64,000 bases of DNA from an uncultured Parabacteroides sp. (GTDB lineage: Bacteria > Bacteroidota > Bacteroidia > Bacteroidales > Tannerellaceae), in assembly GCA_949295065.1 (NCBI GenBank), contig CASFJQ010000003.1, positions 1 through 64,000 of the forward strand, in the 5' to 3' direction. The notes beneath the pieces were generated by a model. The model made no database searches and was not told the DNA's origin. It saw nothing but the letters and a program-made list of their open reading frames with translations. This document shows positions 8,563 to 18,100 of the stretch, piece after piece; within the stretch, counting starts at the first letter, position 1, and each line of letters opens with the position of its first letter. The position numbers were made by a program, and so were the translations under genes.

Positions 8563-10752
8563 ATGTCAAGATTAAGATTCAGAGTTGTAGAAAGAGCTTT
8601 CCAGACAAAGCCTGCAGAAGTAAAGATTCCTTCGGAACGCCCAAGTGAATATTTTGGCAAATATGTGTTCAACAGAGAGAAGATGTTCAAATATCTCTCA
8701 AGTGATGTTTACAAGAAACTTACCGATGCAATCGATAATGGCGCAAGCCTCGACAGAAGTATCGCTGACGCTGTTGCCGACGGAATGAAGAAATGGGCTC
8801 TGGAAATGGGAGCAACACACTACACCCACTGGTTCCAGCCTCTGACTGAAGGAACAGCAGAAAAGCACGATGCCTTTGTGGAACACGACGGAAAAGGCGG
8901 TATGATGGAAGAATTCTCCGGCAAACTACTTGTCCAGCAGGAACCTGACGCTTCATCCTTCCCTAACGGCGGTATCAGAAACACATTCGAGGCTCGCGGA
9001 TACAGCGCTTGGGATCCGTCATCTCCGGTTTTCATCGTCGATGACACTCTGTGTATTCCAACTGTATTTATTGCCTACACAGGTGAATCTCTCGACTATA
9101 AGGCTCCTTTATTGAAAGCCTTGCGCGCAGTGGATAAAGCAGCTGTTGATGTATGCCACTATTTCAACCCGGATGTAAAGAAAGTGGTAGCTTATCTCGG
9201 ATGGGAACAGGAATATTTCCTTATCGACGAAGGTCTGTATGCAGCCAGACCAGACTTGCTGCTGACCGGAAGAACTCTTATGGGACACGAAGCCTCAAAG
9301 AACCAGCAGCTCGAGGACCATTATTTCGGTGCCATTCCAACAAGAGTAGCTGCCTTTATGAAAGACCTTGAAATCCAGGCTCTCGAACTTGGAATACCTT
9401 TGAAAACAAGACACAACGAAGTTGCTCCAAACCAGTTTGAACTTGCACCTATATATGAGGAATGCAATCTGGCAGTCGATCATAACATGCTCATAATGTC
9501 CCTAATGAGAAAAGTGGCACGTGCACACAGTTTCCGTGTTCTGCTTCATGAAAAGCCATTCAAAGGCGTAAACGGTTCGGGCAAACACAACAACTGGTCA
9601 CTCGGCACCAACACTGGTGTCCTACTCATGGCTCCGGGAAAAACACAGGAAGAGAACCTCAGATTCATCACATTCATTGTCAACACTCTGATGGCTGTAT
9701 ATCGCCACAATGGTTTGCTTAAGGCTTCAATTATGAGTGCGACCAACGCACACCGTCTTGGAGCAAACGAGGCACCTCCTGCAATAATTTCGTCTTTCCT
9801 CGGAACTCAGTTGAGCCATATTCTTGACGAAATGGAAAAAAACGATAACGAAGACTTTGTTTCAATCAGCGGCAAGCAGGGAATGAAGCTTGATATTCCT
9901 CAGATTCCCGAATTGCTTATCGACAACACCGACCGCAACAGGACATCGCCTTTCGCTTTCACCGGTAACAGATTCGAATTCAGAGCCGTAGGTTCCGAAG
10001 CTAACTGCGCCAGTGCTATGATTGCTCTCAACACAGCAGTGGCAGAACAGCTTATCGAATTCAAGAAGGAAGTAGATTCCCTGATTGAAAAAGGCGAGTC
10101 TAAAGTTTCAGCCATAATCAGAGTTATCCGCAAATACATAACAGAAAGCAAGCCTATCCGCTTCGACGGTAACGGTTACAGCGAAGAATGGAAAGCTGAA
10201 GCTGCTGAACGCGGCCTAGACTGCCAGACCAGCTGCCCGGTAATCTTCGACCAATATCTTACTCCGGAAAGCGTTGCCATGTTCGAAACAGCCGGAGTAA
10301 TGACTAAGAAAGAACTTGAGGCAAGAAATGAAGTGAAATGGGAAACATATACAAAGAAAATTCAGATTGAAGCACGTGTTCTCGGTGATTTGGTTATGAA
10401 CCATATCGTTCCAATTGCCACTGAATACCAGACCAAACTGATTGACAATGTATATAAACTGAAAGGCTTGTTCCCTGCCGAAGAAGCAAATAAACTTTCT
10501 GCCGAGAATCTTGCAATAATCAAGAAGATTGCAGAACATACTTCTTATATCAAGGAACATGTTGATACTATGGTGGAGGCACGTAAATCGGCAAACCGCA
10601 TTACTGATGAACGTGAAAAGGCAATCGCTTATCACGACAATATCGCTCCTATGCTTGAACAAATAAGATATCACATTGACAAGCTGGAACTGATTGTTGA
10701 TGACCAGATGTGGACTCTGCCTAAATATAGAGAACTTTTGTTCATTAGATAA
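8563..10752 (+). CDS. glnN: glutamine synthetase type III
   Basis: Makes glutamine from glutamate, ammonium and ATP in the cytoplasm. The 729-residue length, far above the roughly 450-470 of GS-I, and the block NAHRLGANEAPPAIISS at about residues 393-409 identify the GS-III class found in Bacteroidota and cyanobacteria. The N-terminus contains the GS-III specific stretch around ERPSEYFGKYVFNREKM. The start is the first ATG after the TAATTTTG promoter. It faces asnB-gltD-gltB, so both halves of the GS/GOGAT cycle lie within 12 kb. The leader dyads suggest nitrogen control, but no regulator gene is seen in the window. Confidence 0.97.
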   Translation: MSRLRFRVVERAFQTKPAEVKIPSERPSEYFGKYVFNREKMFKYLSSDVYKKLTDAIDNGASLDRSIADAVADGMKKWALEMGATHYTHWFQPLTEGTAEKHDAFVEHDGKGGMMEEFSGKLLVQQEPDASSFPNGGIRNTFEARGYSAWDPSSPVFIVDDTLCIPTVFIAYTGESLDYKAPLLKALRAVDKAAVDVCHYFNPDVKKVVAYLGWEQEYFLIDEGLYAARPDLLLTGRTLMGHEASKNQQLEDHYFGAIPTRVAAFMKDLEIQALELGIPLKTRHNEVAPNQFELAPIYEECNLAVDHNMLIMSLMRKVARAHSFRVLLHEKPFKGVNGSGKHNNWSLGTNTGVLLMAPGKTQEENLRFITFIVNTLMAVYRHNGLLKASIMSATNAHRLGANEAPPAIISSFLGTQLSHILDEMEKNDNEDFVSISGKQGMKLDIPQIPELLIDNTDRNRTSPFAFTGNRFEFRAVGSEANCASAMIALNTAVAEQLIEFKKEVDSLIEKGESKVSAIIRVIRKYITESKPIRFDGNGYSEEWKAEAAERGLDCQTSCPVIFDQYLTPESVAMFETAGVMTKKELEARNEVKWETYTKKIQIEARVLGDLVMNHIVPIATEYQTKLIDNVYKLKGLFPAEEANKLSAENLAIIKKIAEHTSYIKEHVDTMVEARKSANRITDEREKAIAYHDNIAPMLEQIRYHIDKLELIVDDQMWTLPKYRELLFIR

Positions 10753-10794
10753 TAATAGAATACAGAATTTGCCTTCTTTCTGTTTTTCAATTCA

Positions 10795-10828
10795 AAAGGT
10801 TATACAGAGTGTGTCCTGTATAACCTTT
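10795..10828 (+). terminator. glnN intrinsic terminator
   Basis: A perfect 13-bp stem (AAAGGTTATACAG at 10795-10807, CTGTATAACCTTT at 10816-10828) with an 8-nt loop, 42 bp after the glnN stop and followed by ATTTATTT. Confidence 0.8.
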
Positions 10829-10898
10829 ATTTATTTGCCGTTTTCAAACAAACATGGCAGACAATAATGCCAAAAACTGAATCTTGCGAATTTTGTTC

Positions 10899-10986
10899 CG
10901 AAACAAAGTCAAATTACTCTCGGAACAAAATCAAATTACGTCCGAAAGAAATTTGGATTACATTCGAAAGAAATTCGGATTACATT
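10899..10986 (+). repeat. 22-bp tandem array A (4 imperfect units)
   Basis: Four units of exactly 22 bp begin at 10899, 10921, 10943 and 10965, each starting CGRAA and carrying ATTAC at position 15-19. Units 3 and 4 differ at one base; units 1 and 2 match at about 17 of 22. A broken fifth unit starts at 10987. There are no spacers, so this is not a CRISPR. It lies in the 698-bp gap 10753-11450, which also holds the glnN terminator and array B. From 11149 to 11450 I see no gene, only AT-rich DNA upstream of the barrel-protein gene. Confidence 0.8.
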
Positions 10987-11082
10987 CGGGAAAAATTATA
11001 CCTTATTTCCAGATGTTTTTTTACTACTATGAATCATACTCCTGAATTATCACTCCAATCATTCATATCAGGAATATTCTTA

Positions 11083-11148
11083 AAATATATACGATCCCAC
11101 GAATAAATATATACGGCCCCACGAACAAATATATACGGCCCCACGCTG
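11083..11148 (+). repeat. 22-bp tandem array B (3 imperfect units)
   Basis: Three units of exactly 22 bp begin at 11083, 11105 and 11127. Each starts AAATATATACG and carries CCCACG near position 14-19. Neighbouring units match at 19 of 22 positions. The unit is unrelated in sequence to array A, 96 bp upstream, but has the same period. Confidence 0.8.
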
Positions 11149-11450
11149 AATTAAATATAGTCCTATTATTCTGTAGAACTATATATATTTATTGCAATAT
11201 TTTTTGGTTTGCTGATTATCTTTTCTTCTTCATCTTAGTGCGCACGCAGATAAAGAACAAGAGTTATGGCAAAACCTAATGATTATGAAATTTCAAATGT
11301 CTGACAGAGCCGGATTAAAATATATAAAAACTTAAATAAAAAATCGCATTTACATTTTTCAAAACAAAACGCCAATATTTTTTGTTATAAACTTAAACAA
11401 TAGTTCCGAAAAGACACTTTTGGAAAAGAATTAATTAAAATAGTAGTTAT

Positions 11451-11933
11451 ATGAGAAAGTTTATTTTATCATTGGTTGTTGCGGTGGCTGCAATATTCAC
11501 AAGCCAGGCGCAAGACGGACTCTATGCCGGTGGTAGCTTTACATTGGCAGATGATAATGGTTTTTCATTTAAGCTTGCCCCTGAAATCGGATACCATATC
11601 AGCGATTTATGGGCAGTTGGTGGTGAACTGGGATATTCACACAGAGACGAATTCGACCGTTTCTATATTGCACCTTATGCAAGATGCAAATTGTATAATA
11701 TTCAGAAGTTGACATTGTTTGTTGACGGAACTGTGGGTTTGTCAACTGGCGATGATGACACAGGTTTTCAGGTTGGACTTGTACCGGGAGCATTATTCAA
11801 TGTTTGCGAACATGTTTCCCTTGTGACAAAAATAGGTTTCATCGGATATCGCGATTCATACCTTGGCAGTAATTTGAGAGGTATATCTTTCAGCTCAGAG
11901 AATATAAGCCTTGGTTTCTATGTTGAATTCTAA
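11451..11933 (+). CDS. small outer-membrane beta-barrel protein
   Basis: This 160-residue protein has a Sec signal (residues 1-20, ending SQAQ). Alternating amphipathic strands follow, rich in Gly and aromatics (YAGGSFTLADDNG, PEIGYHISD, GGELGYSH), and the C-terminal residue is F, the usual barrel end. It resembles the porin-family/OmpA-barrel-like small proteins common in Bacteroidota, with no periplasmic domain. It is a single gene facing asnB, with a shared terminator between them. Its function is unknown. Confidence 0.8.
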   Translation: MRKFILSLVVAVAAIFTSQAQDGLYAGGSFTLADDNGFSFKLAPEIGYHISDLWAVGGELGYSHRDEFDRFYIAPYARCKLYNIQKLTLFVDGTVGLSTGDDDTGFQVGLVPGALFNVCEHVSLVTKIGFIGYRDSYLGSNLRGISFSSENISLGFYVEF

Positions 11934-11949
11934 GGATTTACAAAAAGAT

Positions 11950-11984
11950 AAAAAGAGGAAGACACAATGTATCTTCCTCTTTTT
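11950..11984. terminator. bidirectional terminator between barrel gene and asnB
   Basis: AAAAAGAGGAAGA (11950-11962) pairs perfectly with TCTTCCTCTTTTT (11972-11984), giving a 13-bp stem with A and T runs on the flanks, so it can act on both strands. Confidence 0.85.
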
Positions 11985-11992
11985 ACTTATTG

Positions 11993-13657
11993 TTAATATG
12001 CATCTTCGTGAACGCCAGCCACAGCTCTTCCGCTTGGGTCATTCATATTTTGGAAGGCTTTATCCCAAGCTAAGGCTTCAGCAGTTGAGCACGCTACACT
12101 TGGCACGCTAGGAACACTGGCAGCAGCACTGTCGCTAGGGAAATATTCTGAAAATATGGAACGATAGAAATATTCTTCCTTGTTCATCGGAGTATTAATC
12201 GGGAAACGCTCTGCGGCATGAGCCATTTGTTCGTCACTGACTGCCTGTGATGTATATTCCTTAAGAGTGTCAATCCAGCTATAACCGACGCCATCGCTGA
12301 ACTGCTCTTTCTGTCTCCATGCAACGCTTTCGGGAAGCAAATCGGCAAAGGCATCACGCACAACTTTTTTCTCGATAGTTTTGCCGGGACACATTTTATC
12401 AGCCGGGTTGATTCGCATTGCCACATCAAGGAATTCTTTATCCAAGAAAGGGACTCTGCCTTCGACACCCCAGGCACAAAGAGCCTTGTTTGCTCTCAGA
12501 CAGTCGTAAAGATAAAGTTTGGAAAGTTTTCGTATTGTTTCTTCGTGGAATGCTTTGGCATCCGGAGCTTTGTGGAAATACAGATAGCCACCGAACACTT
12601 CGTCTGCACCTTCACCACTAAGTACCATTTTTATACCCATACTTTTTATGACTCTTGCCAACAGATACATTGGAGTTGAAGCTCTAACAGTTGTAACATC
12701 ATAAGTTTCGATATAATATATCACATCACGCAGAGCATCCAGTCCTTCCTGGATTGTGTAATGAATCTCGTGATGAACTGTTCCGATATGTTCTGCCACT
12801 TCCTTTGCCTTAGCCAAATCAGGCGCACCTTCCAGTCCAACTGCAAATGAATGTAGCTGTGGCCACCAAGCCTCATTCTTACCATCAGTTTCAATACGGC
12901 GTGAAGCATATTTGCGTGCAATTGCTGATATCACTGAGCTGTCCAAACCTCCGGAAAGAAGAACACCGTATGGAACATCACTCATAAGCTGACGGCGAAC
13001 TGCTGTTTCGAGAGCTTCACGAAGCTTAGGAATAGAAGTCTCGTTGTCCTTGACAGCATCGTAGGACGACCAGTCGCGCGTGTACCAACGAGTCATTTTT
13101 CCTTCTTTGCCAGAATAATAATGACCAGGGAGGAACGGTTCGTAACGGTCGCAAAATCCTTCTAAGGCTTTCAGCTCGCTTGCGCAATATACTTTTCCGT
13201 CATTGTCGAAACCAATATACAAAGGTATGACACCAATTGGATCGCGGGCAATAAGGAAGTCGTCGTTTTCTTCGTCGTAAAGAGCAAAGGCAAATATTCC
13301 ACTCAAATCTTCAAGGAAAGATATTCCTTTGTCACGATAAAGGGCAAGTATTACTTCGCAATCGCTGCCTGTACGGAACTCATATTTGTCTTTATATTTT
13401 TCTCTTATTTCACGGTGATTATATATTTCGCCGTTAACGGCAAGAATCAATTTTCCATCGGGTGAGAACAAAGGCTGACCGCCGCTCTGAGGATCGACGA
13501 TAGACAATCGTTCGTGTGCGAGGATTGCTGTTTTTCCACAATAAATACCACTCCAGTCCGGACCGCGATGACGCAGTTTGCGTGACATTGTCAGAACTTT
13601 AGTTCTGAGTTCCGGACTTTGTTCCTGAATACGGAACATTGCTGTAATTCCACACAT
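11993..13657 (-). CDS. asnB: asparagine synthetase B (glutamine-hydrolysing)
   Basis: Converts aspartate, glutamine and ATP to asparagine. The 554-residue protein begins MCGI, so Cys2 is the class II amidotransferase nucleophile. The N-terminal glutaminase domain spans about 1-200. The synthetase domain carries the pyrophosphate loop LLSGGLDSS (about 232-240). The C-terminus (DPSGRAVAGVHEDAY) matches the AsnB type. It is last in a gltB-gltD-asnB series, 83 bp after gltD, probably one transcript, and is ended by the 11950-11984 terminator. The grouping ties glutamine consumption to glutamate synthesis. Confidence 0.96.
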   Translation of the reverse strand: MCGITAMFRIQEQSPELRTKVLTMSRKLRHRGPDWSGIYCGKTAILAHERLSIVDPQSGGQPLFSPDGKLILAVNGEIYNHREIREKYKDKYEFRTGSDCEVILALYRDKGISFLEDLSGIFAFALYDEENDDFLIARDPIGVIPLYIGFDNDGKVYCASELKALEGFCDRYEPFLPGHYYSGKEGKMTRWYTRDWSSYDAVKDNETSIPKLREALETAVRRQLMSDVPYGVLLSGGLDSSVISAIARKYASRRIETDGKNEAWWPQLHSFAVGLEGAPDLAKAKEVAEHIGTVHHEIHYTIQEGLDALRDVIYYIETYDVTTVRASTPMYLLARVIKSMGIKMVLSGEGADEVFGGYLYFHKAPDAKAFHEETIRKLSKLYLYDCLRANKALCAWGVEGRVPFLDKEFLDVAMRINPADKMCPGKTIEKKVVRDAFADLLPESVAWRQKEQFSDGVGYSWIDTLKEYTSQAVSDEQMAHAAERFPINTPMNKEEYFYRSIFSEYFPSDSAAASVPSVPSVACSTAEALAWDKAFQNMNDPSGRAVAGVHEDAY

Positions 13658-13740
13658 GATAATAGGGTTTTAAGGATTCGCAAGAAAGGAATGAAAGTAA
13701 AACTGTAACCAGCAGACATTCTCTTTCTCACGAAATAATA

Positions 13741-15087
13741 TTAATGACTAACTTTTAAATATTTATCTATTTCAGCCGCCACCTTACGTCCGCCGGCAAT
13801 ACATTTCACTACAAGGCTGGCTCCGGTTGCTGCATCACCTGCGACAAAAGCATTAGGCGGAAGCTGTGGCAAATTGTTCTTGAGAAATCCCATTGCCAAA
13901 AGAACCATATCAGCTTTGAGAATTTCTTTTCGTCCTGTCGGATTCATCACCGGACGAGAACCGTCAGCAGGCGTACTCCATTCCACTTCTTCAACTTCAA
14001 CACCTTTCACTTCGCCATTCTCACCAATGAAATGGTTAGACGTTAAAGACCAACGGCGTGTACAGCCTTCCTCGTGACTACTGCTTGTACGCAAAATAGC
14101 AGGCCATTGTGGCCAAGGAGTGGAAGGATTGTAATCAACCGGAGGCTTTGGCATAATCTCAATTTGGGTTACGGAAAGAGCTCCTTGACGATTGGCGGTG
14201 CCGATACAGTCACTGCCGGTGTCGCCGCCGCCAATCACTACAACATGTTTTCCTTTAGCTGTAACAAGCTCTTCGGTCGGGAAAACTTTGCCGGCAAGTA
14301 TTCTATTCTGCTGTGCAAGCAAGTCCATAGCAAAATATATGCCTTTGAGTTCTCTTCCAGGAATCTGCAAATCGCGAGCCACAGGTGTTCCGGTGCACAC
14401 GCAATATGCATCGAATCCGTCGGGCAAAGCTGTAAGGTCAATTTCTTCATTGGTTCGGAAAGTTATTCCTTCCTGCTCCATTATATTGATACGACGGTCG
14501 ATTACGGTTTTCTGTAGTTTGAAATTAGGAATACCAAATCTGAGAAGTCCGCCTGTATATTCTGATTTTTCGAAAACCACTACATCATAGCCCATACGAT
14601 TCAGCTGATTGGCTGCAGCCAGTCCGGCAGGACCTGAACCGATTACGGCAACACGCTTACCATTGCGGCTATATTTCTGCGGGACAATATAACCCTCGCG
14701 GAAAGCAGCTTCTATTACTGCACACTCGTCTTCACGAATTGTGACAGCTTCGTTCATACTCAATTTGAGCACACAACTTTTTTCACATAATGCCGGGCAT
14801 ATTCTTCCGGTAAACTCAGGGAAATCATTCGTTTTGGAAAGAATTCTATATGCTTTCTCCCATTTCCCATCAGACAAAGCTTTCTGGAACTCAGGTGGCC
14901 TGTTTCCAAGCGGGCATGCCCAATGGCAGAACGGAACACCGCAGTCCATACAGCGGGATGCCTGAAGGCGTCGGTCTCCGGTGTTGAGTGTTTGTTCTAC
15001 TTCTCCGAAATCGGCTATTCGTTCATGAACAGGTCTGTAGCCTGCTTCCTGACGACGGATTGATATGAAGTTTTTCTGGTTAATCAT
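13741..15087 (-). CDS. gltD: glutamate synthase small subunit
   Basis: This is the FAD/NADPH subunit that feeds electrons to GltB for glutamate synthesis. The N-terminal Fe-S region has the cysteine sets CMDCGVPFCHWACPLG (about 41-56) and CPALCEKSC (about 97-105). The FAD Rossmann motif GSGPAGLAAA is at about 150 and the NADPH motif GGGDTGSDC at about 288. Its 448 residues are a normal length. It lies 75 bp downstream of gltB and 83 bp upstream of asnB on the same strand. Confidence 0.96.
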   Translation of the reverse strand: MINQKNFISIRRQEAGYRPVHERIADFGEVEQTLNTGDRRLQASRCMDCGVPFCHWACPLGNRPPEFQKALSDGKWEKAYRILSKTNDFPEFTGRICPALCEKSCVLKLSMNEAVTIREDECAVIEAAFREGYIVPQKYSRNGKRVAVIGSGPAGLAAANQLNRMGYDVVVFEKSEYTGGLLRFGIPNFKLQKTVIDRRINIMEQEGITFRTNEEIDLTALPDGFDAYCVCTGTPVARDLQIPGRELKGIYFAMDLLAQQNRILAGKVFPTEELVTAKGKHVVVIGGGDTGSDCIGTANRQGALSVTQIEIMPKPPVDYNPSTPWPQWPAILRTSSSHEEGCTRRWSLTSNHFIGENGEVKGVEVEEVEWSTPADGSRPVMNPTGRKEILKADMVLLAMGFLKNNLPQLPPNAFVAGDAATGASLVVKCIAGGRKVAAEIDKYLKVSH

Positions 15088-15162
15088 TTTCTTTGTTTTT
15101 GAGTTTGTTGGTTTACTGTTATTTAATACCTGAGGATTTTATTGATTGTAAATTGTCAACAA

Positions 15163-18100
15163 TCAGTAATCTCTCTGAACCTCCGATATTTTCTGCTGTA
15201 ATTTTCGCATCTGCTCTTCAGCCAGAACTTTCTTATATTCTATCGGTGTTACTTGTATAAATTCGTCGATATATTTATTCCAATTATCGAGCATTGTACG
15301 AGCCAAAGATGAGCCGGTGTAGAGATAATGCTGGCGTATCAACTCGTGCAATTCCTTACGTGCGGAAGAATCCTCAAGCAGAGAAAGCTCAACCATTTCC
15401 ATATTGCAGGAATAATCAAAATTATGGTTCTTATCCCACACATAAGCTATGCCACCGCTCATTCCGGCAGCGAAATTGCGGCCTGTCTCACCAAGCACAA
15501 CAACACGTCCGCCGGTCATATATTCACAACAATGATCACCCACACCTTCAACAACGGCAATTGCTCCGGAATTTCTTACGGCAAAGCGCTCTCCTACTCG
15601 GCCACTGATATAAACTTCGCCACTTGTGGCACCGTAAAGCAAAGTATTACCTGCTATTGTATTCTCCGAAGCTTCGAATGTTGAACGCAAAGGAGGCTGC
15701 ACGCAGATATGACCGCCGCTCAATCCTTTTCCTAAATAGTCATTAGCCTCACCTTCGAGTTTAAAGCTGATTCCAGGAGCAAGGAAGGCACCAAAACTCT
15801 GACCTGCCGAACCTTTGAATTTCACAGATATAGTCTGCTGCGGTAATCCTGCTTCACCAAAGTGGGAAACTACATATCCGGAGAGCATTGCACCAACTGA
15901 GCGATCAGTATTTGTAATATTATATTCAAGAGATATTTCCCGTGCATTACCTACTGATTCAAACGATGCTTCTATAATAGAGCAGTCAATATTTCTATCC
16001 AAAGTGTATATAGGACGAGGTATATAATGAATAGCCGAACCATTGTCCACTTTATGCAGAATGCGACTGAAATCAAGCAGTTCTCCTTTACCTGCCATCT
16101 TTTCTGTGTCTAACTCTATCAAATCAGTACGTCCGATTATATCATCAAGCTTCGTAAAGCCCATCTCGGCAAGATATTCCCTTACTTCTTCTGCCAGAAA
16201 ACGGAAATAGTTCACAACATATTTGTAATGTCCACGGAAATGCTCACGGAGCAAAGGATCCTGAGTGGCAACACCAACAGGACAAGTATTAGCATGGCAT
16301 TTGCGCATCATAACACAACCCAAAACTATCAATACAGCTGTTCCAAAACCGAACTCATCCGCTCCAAGCAAAGCCATGCTAATTATATCGTGTCCGGTTT
16401 TCAACTGTCCGTCGGTCTGCAATCTCACCTTTCCACGAAGAGAATTTAGGACAAGAGTCTGCTGAGTCTCACTCAATCCGACTTCAGGCGGAATACCAGC
16501 ATATCTCATTGATGAAGCAGGAGAAGCTCCTGTTCCGCCTTCGGCTCCAGAGATTACTATCAAATCTGCTTTTGCCTTGACAACTCCGGCAGCAATAGTT
16601 CCGATTCCACTTTCTGCAACTAGCTTGACACTGATTCGGGCGTCAGGATTCACATTCCTAAGGTCGAATATCAATTGTGCCAAATCCTCGATAGAATAGA
16701 TATCATGATGTGGTGGAGGTGATATAAGTGAAATACCAGGGATTGAATGGCGTGTACGGGCGATAATCTCGTCAACCTTAAATCCCGGAAGCTGTCCACC
16801 TTCGCCAGGTTTTGCACCTTGTGCCACCTTTATCTGAATTTCTTCAGCATTGACAAGATATTCAGTTGTGACGCCGAAACGACCTGAAGCCACTTGCTTA
16901 GTTTTGCTGCATAATGAAATTCCATCGTGCGTTCCCTTGAAACGGGCAGAATCTTCTCCACCCTCACCTGTGTTACTGCGTCCGCCAAGCTCATTCATTG
17001 CCAAAGCCATCGCCTCGTGTGCTTCCTTGCTGATTGAGCCAAACGACATGGCTCCTGTTACAAATCGGCGAACAATACTTTCCACAGGTTCTACTTCTGA
17101 AATGTCAATCGGATTTCTCTTAAATTTGAAGAAATCACGAAGAAAAACAGGTGCAGGTTTGTTATCAGCCACAGCAGTGAACTCTTTGAATTTTTTGTAA
17201 CTGCCGAGGCGCGTCGCCAACTGAAGAGCACTTATTGTGTCCGGATTCCAGGCATGTTGCTCACCGTCCTTTCTGAAAGAGAATTGTCCGATATAAGGCA
17301 GCAATTCATCTGTTCCCTGTTCTGATGCAAAACCTGAATTATGGAACGCAATATAATCCGCAGCAATTTCGTCGAGACGAGCTCCACCTATTGTTGAAAT
17401 GCCTGTACCGAAATATTTTGCCAACAAATCACTGCTTAATCCAATCGGCTCGAATATTTTAGCTCCGCGATAAGAACGGATTGTACTTATACCCATCTTA
17501 CTCATAACTTTGTATAAGCCTTTGCAAACAGCTTTAATATAATTTTTCTCCGCTGTTTCATAATTCATCTGAACATCGCCTTTGCGAACAAGACTGTCAA
17601 GTATAGCAAACACCATATATGGATTGATAGCACTTGCTCCATATCCCAAAAGAAGAGCAGCATGCATTACCTCACGTATCTCACCACTTTCCACAATCAA
17701 AGCCGTTTGCACTCGCTTTTGCACACTAATCAGATGATGATGTACGGCGCTGACTGCAAGTAATGAAGGAATAGGTGCATGAGTGGAATCAACACCTCTG
17801 TCGGAAAGTACAATATAATTCACACCGTCACTAACAGATTTCTCAGCCTGAAGACAAAGCTGATGCAAAGCTTCTTCCAGTCCTTGTTTTCCTTTAGATA
17901 CCTCGAAAAGTATAGGGAGTTTTACGGTGTTGAAACCTTTATATCTGATATTACACAGCAAATCCAGCTGGTTATTGCTGAGGACAGGATGCGGAAGTCT
18001 CACCATCTTGCAATGTGATTCGTCCGGAAGAAGTATGTTGTTTCCTACGGCTCCGATATATTCAGCCAGCGACATGACAAGTTCTTCCCTTATCGGGTCT

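Noticed and set aside
10899-10986. Array A as a CRISPR
   Set aside because: Units are contiguous with no unique spacers, only 22 bp long, imperfect, and no cas gene is nearby.
10867-11106. 79-codon open frame over 22-bp arrays A and B
   Set aside because: It translates the tandem units, has no family features or signal, and lacks a promoter at a suitable distance. The repeats explain the open frame.
11266-11304. Short frame beginning MAKPNDYEIS upstream of the barrel protein
   Set aside because: It stops after 12 codons and has no supporting context; a remnant of a gene cannot be shown.
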